Below, in pieces: positions 43,030-50,549 of a DNA stretch of 64,000 nt (positions are counted from its first letter, which is position 1; every line of letters begins with the position of its first letter). This DNA comes from JAVBTR01 sp031556065. Its GTDB lineage: Bacteria > Bacillota > Clostridia > Christensenellales > Aristaeellaceae. The notes beneath the pieces were generated by a model, which did no database searches, had not been told where the DNA came from, and was given only the letters and a program-made list of their open reading frames with translations. Where the stretch lies: the NCBI GenBank assembly GCA_031556065.1, contig JAVBTR010000078.1, positions 15,818-79,817 of the forward strand, given 5' to 3'. The position numbers and the translations under genes are program-made.

Positions 43030-44037
43030 TTACCTTAGCGCTAACCCTACCTTTTTCTGGACCTTACGCAGGGTCTTCGTTGCCACTTGGTTGGCACGGG
43101 CGGCGTTGTCGTTAATGATGGCCTGGAGGTAATCCTTTTCCTTTAAGAGGCGGTTGTATTCGGCCTGAATAGGGGAAAGGGTATCAACCACAGCGTTGGC
43201 GGCGGCTTCTTTTAAAGCACCGTAGCCCTTGCCGCTGAAGCTTGAAACGAGGGTGTCCAGATCGCCTGCACCCAGGGAGGTCATAATGGAAAGAAGGTTG
43301 GAAACCCCAGGCTTGCTGTCGGGATCGAAACGGACATCCCCATCGGAATCGGTAACAGCGCGTTTGATTTTGCGGCGGATGACGTCGGGGGCATCGGTCA
43401 AGGCGATGTAGGTGTCTTCCGGGTCGGACTTGGACATTTTGCGGGTGGGTTCTTGGAGGCTCATGATCTTGCTGCCCATTTTGGGAATGTAGCCCTCCGG
43501 CACGGTGAACACGTCGCCGTAAATGCCGTTGAAGCGCTGGGCCACGTCCCGGCAAAGCTCCAGATGCTGCTTCTGGTCCACGCCTACGGGAACCAGGTCG
43601 GCCTGGTAGAGCAGAATATCCGCAGCCATGAGAACAGGGTAGGTAAACAGGCCCGCGTTAATGTTTTCTGAATGTTTGGCGGATTTATCTTTAAACTGAG
43701 TCATACGGCTCAGTTCGCCCATATAGGTAAAGCAATTTAAAATCCAGCTCAGTTCAGCGTGGCCGGACACATGGCTTTGGCAATAAATGGTGTTCTTGTT
43801 GGGATCGATGCCGCAGGCGATGTACAGGGCGATTAATTCCATGCAGCGGCGGCGCAGGGCAGCGGGCTCTTGGCGCACGGTGAGGGCGTGAAGGTCCACC
43901 ACGCAATAGAAGCAATCGTAATCCTCCTGTAAAAGGGCAAAATTACGCAATGCCCCGATGTAGTTGCCTAACGTAAGGGTACCCGTAGGCTGAATGCCCG
44001 AGAAAATAACAGGTTTTTTGGTTTGTATGGTTTCCAT
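43030..44037 (-). CDS. trpS: Tryptophan-tRNA ligase
   Basis: A 335-residue class I aminoacyl-tRNA synthetase: SGIQPTGTLTLGNYIGAL carries the HIGH-like motif and KMSKSDPED the KMSKS loop. It charges tRNA-Trp. ATG 44037 follows AAGGGGGAGTG; an open frame to 44205 has no such site. No T-box leader (no TGGGTGG-type element) was found upstream. Confidence 0.95.
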   Translation of the reverse strand: METIQTKKPVIFSGIQPTGTLTLGNYIGALRNFALLQEDYDCFYCVVDLHALTVRQEPAALRRRCMELIALYIACGIDPNKNTIYCQSHVSGHAELSWILNCFTYMGELSRMTQFKDKSAKHSENINAGLFTYPVLMAADILLYQADLVPVGVDQKQHLELCRDVAQRFNGIYGDVFTVPEGYIPKMGSKIMSLQEPTRKMSKSDPEDTYIALTDAPDVIRRKIKRAVTDSDGDVRFDPDSKPGVSNLLSIMTSLGAGDLDTLVSSFSGKGYGALKEAAANAVVDTLSPIQAEYNRLLKEKDYLQAIINDNAARANQVATKTLRKVQKKVGLALR

Positions 44038-44264
44038 GGAAACACTCCCCCTTAAAGATAAGCAATTATAGCATAGCTTAAGCAGGAAAAGCAAACAATT
44101 ACAACCTTTGCAAGCGAAAAGGTATAGCAATTTGCCGAAAAACCTTATTAACAATCCGACAAGAATAAATAATATTCGACTTTTTGTTGAAAAGCATCTT
44201 CTCACAATCGGTTTTTTGGGGTATAATGGGGCTGAATTGAAAACTCGACAGGAGAGGTTATTGC

Positions 44265-45482
44265 GTGACGGATTTTGTAAGTACGTGGAATTCAGGTTCG
44301 CTAACGACGCTTCCTCAGGGTCCCTTAGGCTTAATAGCCATGCGTGGCTGCGAAGAGCTGGGTGCTAAAATCAATGACTGGCTCATGAAGTGGCATGACA
44401 ATTTGGAAACCGTGGATGAAACCCCATTGTATTCCGCGTTAGGCGTAGGCCGCGAGAATTTCCTGATCCAGCCTTATTGCCCCCGTTTTCAGACGGGCGA
44501 AGCCAAGGGCATGATCAAAGACTCAGTTCGCGGCTATGACATATACATTTTGTGCGATGTGGGAGCATATAATTGCGAGTACAAGATGTATGGCAAATCC
44601 GTTCCCATGTCGCCGGACGATCACTTTCAGGATATTAAGCGCATTATCGCGGCCATTGGCGGCAAAGCAAAGCGCGTTAACGTGATCATGCCCATGCTGT
44701 ACGAAGGCCGGCAGCACCGCCGCAGCTCCCGGGAAAGCCTGGACTGCGCCATGGCTTTGCAAGAGCTGGAAAGCCTGGGCGTAAAGAACATTATTACCTT
44801 CGATGCCCATGATAACCGGGTGCAGAACGCTATCCCCATTTCCGGCTTCGAAAGCGTAATGCCCTCCTACCAAATCTTTAAGGCCCTGTGCCGTGAAGAC
44901 AAGACCTTGAACATTGACAAATCTCACATGATGATCGTCAGCCCCGATGAAGGCGCGCTGGATCGGAATATTTTCTATTCTTCCGTTTTGGAAGTGCACA
45001 TGGGCCTGTTCTACAAGCGCCGGGACTATACCCGCATTGTGGATGGCCGCAACCCCATCCTAGCCCATGAATACCTGGGCGACGATGTGGAGGGCAAGGA
45101 TGTGTTCGTGGCGGACGATATGATTGCTTCTGGCGATTCCATGCTGGATTTGGCCCGGGAACTGAAAAAGCGCAAGGCCAACCGTATTTTTGCGGCAGCC
45201 ACCTTTGCCCTTTTCACCAATGGGTTGGATCAGTTCAACAGAGCCTATGACGAAGGCCTGATCGATAAGGTGATCTCTACCAATCTTACCTATCGCACCC
45301 CGGAGCTTAAGGCTTCTCCCTGGTTTGTGGAAGCGGATATGAGCAAGTACATCGCCAATATTATCGCCACTTTGAACCATGACCGTTCTTTGAGCAACCT
45401 CTTAAGCCCCTACAACCGCTTGAAGACGCTGCTGGGCAATTACGCGCAGGAACAGGCGGCTTCCGGCATCCGTTTGGTGTAA
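44265..45482 (+). CDS. prs: Ribose-phosphate pyrophosphokinase, long form
   Basis: A 405-residue PRPP synthetase, longer than the ~315 of Escherichia coli but in line with the extended Clostridia form. It contains MPMLYEGRQHRRS with the ATP-binding region, FDAHDNRVQN, and VFVADDMIASGDSM as the PRPP-binding loop. It makes PRPP from ribose 5-phosphate and ATP, the same intermediate that the nucleoside locus would feed. The GTG start follows AGGAGAGG; TATAAT lies at 44222-44227. The GNAT gene starts four bases after its stop. Confidence 0.93.
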   Translation: MTDFVSTWNSGSLTTLPQGPLGLIAMRGCEELGAKINDWLMKWHDNLETVDETPLYSALGVGRENFLIQPYCPRFQTGEAKGMIKDSVRGYDIYILCDVGAYNCEYKMYGKSVPMSPDDHFQDIKRIIAAIGGKAKRVNVIMPMLYEGRQHRRSSRESLDCAMALQELESLGVKNIITFDAHDNRVQNAIPISGFESVMPSYQIFKALCREDKTLNIDKSHMMIVSPDEGALDRNIFYSSVLEVHMGLFYKRRDYTRIVDGRNPILAHEYLGDDVEGKDVFVADDMIASGDSMLDLARELKKRKANRIFAAATFALFTNGLDQFNRAYDEGLIDKVISTNLTYRTPELKASPWFVEADMSKYIANIIATLNHDRSLSNLLSPYNRLKTLLGNYAQEQAASGIRLV

Positions 45483-45486
45483 TAAG

Positions 45487-45993
45487 ATGATGAAATGCAA
45501 GGTACGTCCCGCGGTTATAGAAGATCTGGATGGGCTTTCCGAACTGAAGATCAGCTGCACCCGTGAAAATTACCGTGGCTTTTTCGAGTTTGCGCCGCTG
45601 AATGAGCAAAGCCTGGAAAGCACCAGTGCCTTCTTTTTAAAGATGCTGGCCAACCCGGATGCAAGGGTATTCCTTTTGGAAAACCAGCAGAGCCTTGTAG
45701 GCTATGGGGTGGTTCGCAAGGTGGAAAATGAGCAGGGCCGGGCGGAAGGCGAAATTCTGGCCATGGATGTGCTGCCCAATGTGAGCATGGATGGTTTTCA
45801 CACGCTGATTATCGCGGCGCTGGAAAGCATTGTGGATAAAGACATTCACCAGGTATTTATTTATTTGCTGAACAACAATTTCAAAACCCGGTTTGTGTTT
45901 GAGCATATTGGCTTTAAAAAGGACGGCGCGGCTATTACCCAGCTTATACAGGAAGAACGTTTCGAGCTGCTAAGGTATGTGTACCAGGTATAG
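45487..45993 (+). CDS. GNAT-family acetyltransferase-like protein
   Basis: A 168-residue protein with GNAT-like secondary structure: an N-terminal strand (CKVRPAVIEDLDGLSELKI), LLENQQSLVGYGVVRKV and EGEILAMDVLPNVSMDG. The usual QxxGxG/A acetyl-CoA loop is not evident, so activity is uncertain. It directly follows prs and is co-transcribed. Substrate unknown. Confidence 0.65.
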   Translation: MMKCKVRPAVIEDLDGLSELKISCTRENYRGFFEFAPLNEQSLESTSAFFLKMLANPDARVFLLENQQSLVGYGVVRKVENEQGRAEGEILAMDVLPNVSMDGFHTLIIAALESIVDKDIHQVFIYLLNNNFKTRFVFEHIGFKKDGAAITQLIQEERFELLRYVYQV

Positions 45994-46004
45994 TATCATG
46001 CAAA

Positions 46005-46037
46005 GGGGCTGACACTTGATGAAAAGTGGACAGTCCC
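46005..46037. repeat. Imperfect hairpin before the hydrolase gene
   Basis: GGGGCTGACACTT (46005-46017) pairs with AAGTGGACAGTCCC (46024-46037) with mismatches near the middle. It resembles a dispersed intergenic hairpin rather than a terminator, since no T-run follows, and it could shape the leader of the next mRNA. Confidence 0.5.
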
Positions 46038-46062
46038 TTATTGCTAATAAAGGAGGACGCTT

Positions 46063-46983
46063 ATGCCATCTTATAAAAAGAGCACTTTCAAAGGCGCGGC
46101 AGGGGAGACCATTTCCCAATACCTTTGGCAGCCACAGGGAGAAATAACCGGCGTGGTGCAATTGGTGCACGGCATGGCGGAGCACATGGAGCGCTACGAT
46201 GAAGCGGCTCAGGCGCTTTGCAAGGCATCCTTTTTGGTGGTGGGACATACCCACTCGGGCCACGGAAACGGCGCGCCTGTTAAAGGTTTCTTTGGGGAAA
46301 AAGAGGGGCTTGGGAATTTGCTGAAGGATATTCACAGGGTAAGGCTCCAAACCCAGGCCCAATACCCCAATATGCCGTATTTTGTGCTTGGCCATTCCAT
46401 GGGAAGCTTTCTGGTTCGCTGCTATATGGAGGATTTCGGGGAGGGCTTAAGCGGCGTGGTGCTTTCGGGCACCGGGCATTTTGATCAAAGCATCGTGAAT
46501 ATGGGCCTGATGATGAGCAATGTGATGATCTTCCTTGGCCAGGGAAAAAAGCCCGCTAAAATGATCGAGAAGGTTTCCTCCGGCGGCAATAACAAGCAGA
46601 TTGCAGACCGGCGTACAGCGTTTGATTGGCTGTCCTCCGATCCGTTTCAGGTGCAAAAATACATAGACGATGAATACTGCGGCTTTACCTTTACCGCCTA
46701 TGGCTACCATACCCTTTTCAGCGCCTTAAAGCAGCTTTCAAAGCATGAAAACCTGGATAAGATCCCTAAAGCCATGCCCATTTACCTTTTTGCCGGCACC
46801 GATGATCCGGTTGGGGATTATGGCAGCGGCGTAGGCCTTGTGGCGAAGGAATTGCGGGACGCGGGAATCCAGAATGTAGACATGCGCCTGTATAAGGATG
46901 GGCGACATGAAATGTTTAACGAAAAAGACAAGGAAACCGTATATGGGGATTTAATTCAATGGTTATATAATCATCTTGCATAA
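46063..46983 (+). CDS. Alpha/beta-hydrolase, monoacylglycerol lipase-like
   Basis: A 306-residue serine hydrolase of the lysophospholipase/monoglyceride lipase group: VQLVHGMAEHMERYDEAA, the nucleophile elbow GHSMGSF, and a late Asp and His (AGTDDPVG, GRHEMFNE) completing the triad. It is cytoplasmic, without a signal peptide. It probably hydrolyses lipid or small esters. Its AAAGGAGG is close to ATG 46063. Confidence 0.87.
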   Translation: MPSYKKSTFKGAAGETISQYLWQPQGEITGVVQLVHGMAEHMERYDEAAQALCKASFLVVGHTHSGHGNGAPVKGFFGEKEGLGNLLKDIHRVRLQTQAQYPNMPYFVLGHSMGSFLVRCYMEDFGEGLSGVVLSGTGHFDQSIVNMGLMMSNVMIFLGQGKKPAKMIEKVSSGGNNKQIADRRTAFDWLSSDPFQVQKYIDDEYCGFTFTAYGYHTLFSALKQLSKHENLDKIPKAMPIYLFAGTDDPVGDYGSGVGLVAKELRDAGIQNVDMRLYKDGRHEMFNEKDKETVYGDLIQWLYNHLA

Positions 46984-47090
46984 ACGCCGGTGATTAGGTA
47001 AAATAGGTACGGCAGTCGGATTTTTTATTTTATTTATAATGCACTTATGAAGGACTGCCTGTACCCATTACGAAAACAAGGAGTGGAAGT

Positions 47091-48026
47091 ATGTTTGGAT
47101 ATCGACCAGACGGGCGGCGTGTGCGTAAAATGGACCCTATCGTCCAATTAACGCCCTACCTGATGCCGATGCGCTGTGATGCCCAGGTGTTCCTCCAGCA
47201 AAAGCTGGACTATGAAACCCTGGCGCGCTACATTGCGGATCAAAACAACAAGGGCCTGAAGATCACCTTTATGGAATTGGTAATCGCGTCCTATGTCCGT
47301 GCCATTTCCCAGTACCCGGAAGTCAACCGTTTCATTATGAACAAGCAGGTCTATTCCCGTACCGAGCTGACTGCCTGCTTCACCATGCTGCGCAACACGG
47401 CCGATGGCTCCATCGAAGAAACCACAGCCAAAATCAAGTTCGATCCTACGGACACCATTTACGATGTGGCCCAGCGGGTCAAATACGCTGTGGAGCAAAA
47501 CAGGGGCGAGGAAAGCGCCAATTTCACTTTGAAGCTGGCCCGGGGTATCATGAGCACACCCCTGCTGCCCAATGTGATCGTAGGCCTGTTTAAATTGCTG
47601 GACCGCTATGGCCTGCTGCCAGGGGTGCTGATCGATGCCATCCCCTTCCATACGGGCCTGTATGTAACCAACATGGCTTCCATTGGTATGCATAGTGTGT
47701 ACCACCATATTTACAACTTTGGCACCACCGGCATGTTCCTATCCATCGGCACAGTGGAACGCACCATTGTGATGGATGGCAACGGCAATATCAAACGCAA
47801 AAGGGAACTGCCTGTGGGCATTACGGCGGACGAGCGGGTTTGTGCCGGGGCCATGTATGCCAAGCTGTTCGCCATGATGCTTAACCACTTGAATCATCCA
47901 GAATTGCTGGAAGCGCCCCCGGAATCCGTAAGGTATGACGCGGGGTGTGAATACCATGTGGCGAAGCCCTCCAGGGAACAAAACAGCCCTGGTGTTGTGG
48001 TTAGCGCACAAGGCGTGGAGGCATAA
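47091..48026 (+). CDS. Stand-alone E2-like acyltransferase domain with altered active site
   Basis: A 311-residue protein resembling the catalytic domain of 2-oxoacid dehydrogenase E2 (chloramphenicol acetyltransferase fold), without lipoyl or E1/E3-binding domains. The conserved C-terminal catalytic motif, normally DHRxxDG, reads D247-E248-R249-V-C-A252-G253: the active-site His and Asp are replaced. It may be an acyltransferase of another type or a non-catalytic relative. The neighbours give no E1 or E3. GGAG precedes ATG 47091 and TATAAT lies at 47035-47040. Confidence 0.75.
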   Translation: MFGYRPDGRRVRKMDPIVQLTPYLMPMRCDAQVFLQQKLDYETLARYIADQNNKGLKITFMELVIASYVRAISQYPEVNRFIMNKQVYSRTELTACFTMLRNTADGSIEETTAKIKFDPTDTIYDVAQRVKYAVEQNRGEESANFTLKLARGIMSTPLLPNVIVGLFKLLDRYGLLPGVLIDAIPFHTGLYVTNMASIGMHSVYHHIYNFGTTGMFLSIGTVERTIVMDGNGNIKRKRELPVGITADERVCAGAMYAKLFAMMLNHLNHPELLEAPPESVRYDAGCEYHVAKPSREQNSPGVVVSAQGVEA

Positions 48027-48033
48027 ACCATTA

Positions 48034-48060
48034 AACGAGCAGCATTGCTGTTCGTTTTTT
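48034..48060 (+). terminator. Terminator after the E2-like gene
   Basis: AACGAGCAGC (48034-48043) pairs with GCTGTTCGTT (48047-48056) with one G-T pair, followed by a run of T. It ends the transcript before the methyltransferase-glycosyltransferase gene. Confidence 0.85.
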
Positions 48061-48141
48061 CTTGCCAAAATGGCCCTATAGGATGTATGATAGGTGCCAT
48101 TAGGCTCGTTGAATAAGACAGATAAAGCGAAGGGGTATTCT

Positions 48142-50406
48142 ATGGAGATGATTTGGGAGGAACAGGCTGCTGCATGCCGTTGTTCTGTGTGCCATTTTAA
48201 TGGTGAAGGGAAGAAGATCGGACATACGCAGGAAGTGCAGCTTGTTCGCTGCCCTCAATGCGGCTCTATTGCCTTAGAAGGCAATAAGCTGGATGGGGAT
48301 TATACCACTATCGCCATTGATCAGTATGTTGCCTGGACAGCAGGCCTTTCGGCGCTTTCAGCTGGGCTAAGGCTGTTTGAAAACCATTCCATTGCTTCAA
48401 TGCTGGATGTAGGGTGCAATTATGGCTTCTTACCCGACATGGCTAGAACCTTATATGGGTGTGAGGTGTTGGGGCTTGAGCCAAGCGACGCAGGCCAACG
48501 GGGCGCAAGGGAATTGGGTGTTCCGATCATACAGGGGTATTTGGATGAAAAGCTGGTGCTGGATAAAAAATATGATCTGGTAACCATGTTTGAGGTGTTG
48601 GAGTATGTGCCAGATCCCGGCCAATTGATCGCTGCTGCAGCGAAGGTCGTAAGCGATAAGGGCATTATGCTATTGACAACACCTTTGGCGGAATGTATCG
48701 GGCCTGATTTGGATTCCGGTCTGCTGGTTGCCCTTGTTTCCCCCGGGCTGCATCATGTTTTATTAACAGCTTCAGGCTTAAGGGGCTTAATAGCACAGGC
48801 GGGCTTTACCAACATCCATATTACACAAGGCAAAGAATCGCTGGTGGCCATGGCCTCGCTTTCAAGTGAGCCAAAGCTAACTGCGCAGCTTGAGCCCCTG
48901 CCCCCCGACGCGATGATACCGTATTATCAATCCCTAGCCAAGCGCGCCGCACCGCGATCCGCGCTGCTTTTTGGGGCCTTGGTACGGCAACTGCTGGCAC
49001 TATGCTATCTTGGCAGGTACGCTGAAATGTGCCCGGTGGCAGATGCCTTGGCGGATACCTTGCGGGAAACGTTTTCAGTGGAAATAGCAAGCCCTAAAAA
49101 CGTTTCGCCAACGGATATGCGCCATATGGCCCCTCTTTTGATCCGCGTGGGTTATGCGCTGGGAATTAAGGCGCTTCTTTATGACATGGCGCCGTTACTG
49201 GCCGGCGATTATTTTAGCATGGCGGCTAAAACCTGGCAACATTTGGATATGAGTTCAATCCCCCTTGATCCTGAAGAAATAATGCTGAAAAAGGCGGTAC
49301 TCCAAGCCAACCTGCACGCAGCGTCCCCTCATGGCGCTGTTAGCGTGGTCATGCCGGTGTATAACGGTTCCAGAACCATTTTAGAGGCTGTGGAATCGAT
49401 ACAAAGGCAAACTGAAAAGCCAAGAGAGCTGATCATTATCGATGACGGCAGTACAGATAATGGTATCGAGCTTGTTCGCAGAGTGCAAGCGGATTTTCCC
49501 ATTCGTATCTTTTCTAAAACCAATGGTGGCCAGTCGGCGGCGCGTAACGCAGGTATCCAAGAGGCAACAAGTGAGTATATCGCCATGATCGATCAGGACG
49601 ATCGCTGGCTGCCAGAGCATATAAGGCTGCTAAAAAAGTCCTTTAAAAATGACAAAGCCATCGGCTGGGTGTTTAGCGATTTTAGCATTATGGATAGCGA
49701 TGGCCGTGTCCTTGATCAGCACTATTTACGAGGCCATGGCATTAAAGAGGCCAAGTCTACTCTGGAGCAATTATTGGCGGCAGATATCATGGCGCTGCCT
49801 TCCGCAAGCATCATTAGACGCCAGGCGATTTTGGATGTGGGGGGTTTTGATTCAAGGCTGGTCGGCTACGAGGATGATGATCTGTACATTCGCATTTTTC
49901 AGGCGGGATATACCCAGGTTTTTCTTCGGGAGGCAACTGCCTGCCACCGTATTTCTGCAACCAGCGCATCCAGATCGATGGGGTTTCAAAAAAGCCGACT
50001 GATTTTTTTAGATAAGCTTCTTTTATCTATTCCCGATGACCATCATTATTTCAACAAATATTATTCTCAAGATTGTGTGATCCCGCGGTTTATTAAACGC
50101 ACAGCTGCGGAGTATTTGCAGTGCATTGCGCTGGGCGATCTAGACAACGCTTCTTTTTTGGCCGATACCCTTAGAGAGATCGTTAAACGCAGAGGGTTTA
50201 AAACAAGGCGGGAGTCTTTAATATATCGACTTGCCCTAGAGCTTATAGCAAGACCAAAGCAATTTAAAAGATGGCAAACTCCGCTTTCGTTGGTTTCGCG
50301 TGTTTTACTGCCTACTACTGCGAAGCTCCCCACAAGCAAGGTGTTTTCAGCTGTTCGCGCGCGGACGTGGTATGTGCCGCCGCAAAAGCCGCCATTGGAT
50401 ATGTGA
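48142..50406 (+). CDS. Methyltransferase-glycosyltransferase fusion
   Basis: A 754-residue protein. Residues ~10-45 have two CxxC pairs (CSVCHFN, CPQCGS), a zinc-ribbon lead-in. Residues ~85-210 form a SAM methyltransferase (LDVGCNYGFLPDMA as motif I). A helical middle precedes a family 2 glycosyltransferase from about residue 400 (VSVVMPVYNG, IIDDGSTDNG, IDQDDRW). Zn-ribbon methyltransferases are often sugar C- or O-methyltransferases in surface glycan synthesis. I chose ATG 48142 after AAGGGGT; an open frame to 48094 lacks a site. It stands alone. Confidence 0.85.
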   Translation: MEMIWEEQAAACRCSVCHFNGEGKKIGHTQEVQLVRCPQCGSIALEGNKLDGDYTTIAIDQYVAWTAGLSALSAGLRLFENHSIASMLDVGCNYGFLPDMARTLYGCEVLGLEPSDAGQRGARELGVPIIQGYLDEKLVLDKKYDLVTMFEVLEYVPDPGQLIAAAAKVVSDKGIMLLTTPLAECIGPDLDSGLLVALVSPGLHHVLLTASGLRGLIAQAGFTNIHITQGKESLVAMASLSSEPKLTAQLEPLPPDAMIPYYQSLAKRAAPRSALLFGALVRQLLALCYLGRYAEMCPVADALADTLRETFSVEIASPKNVSPTDMRHMAPLLIRVGYALGIKALLYDMAPLLAGDYFSMAAKTWQHLDMSSIPLDPEEIMLKKAVLQANLHAASPHGAVSVVMPVYNGSRTILEAVESIQRQTEKPRELIIIDDGSTDNGIELVRRVQADFPIRIFSKTNGGQSAARNAGIQEATSEYIAMIDQDDRWLPEHIRLLKKSFKNDKAIGWVFSDFSIMDSDGRVLDQHYLRGHGIKEAKSTLEQLLAADIMALPSASIIRRQAILDVGGFDSRLVGYEDDDLYIRIFQAGYTQVFLREATACHRISATSASRSMGFQKSRLIFLDKLLLSIPDDHHYFNKYYSQDCVIPRFIKRTAAEYLQCIALGDLDNASFLADTLREIVKRRGFKTRRESLIYRLALELIARPKQFKRWQTPLSLVSRVLLPTTAKLPTSKVFSAVRARTWYVPPQKPPLDM

Positions 50407-50446
50407 GTCTATACAGGCTTTCTTTTTTCGCAGAGCGCGAGGGGGC

Positions 50447-50538
50447 TGTGGCAGTAGGAATAAGGGATTTTCAAGCAATATCATTAAGTTAAGCCGGTGG
50501 GATTTTGATCTCTCCGGCTTAACTTAATGATATTGCTT
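50447..50538. repeat. Dispersed hairpin element, copy 1
   Basis: GGGGCTGTGGCAG (in the left lead) precedes a perfect 25-bp inverted repeat, 50473-50497 against 50514-50538, loop of 16. The outer 21 positions (containing CAATATCATTAAGTTAAG) are shared with the copy at 57820-57926, the inner arms are not. It lies between convergent stops and may terminate transcription. Confidence 0.78.
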
Positions 50539-50549
50539 AAGAATCTCTG

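Noticed and set aside
44038..44264. T-box leader for trpS
   Set aside because: No T-box core sequence or specifier stem was found; the region is AT-rich with promoter-like hexamers only.
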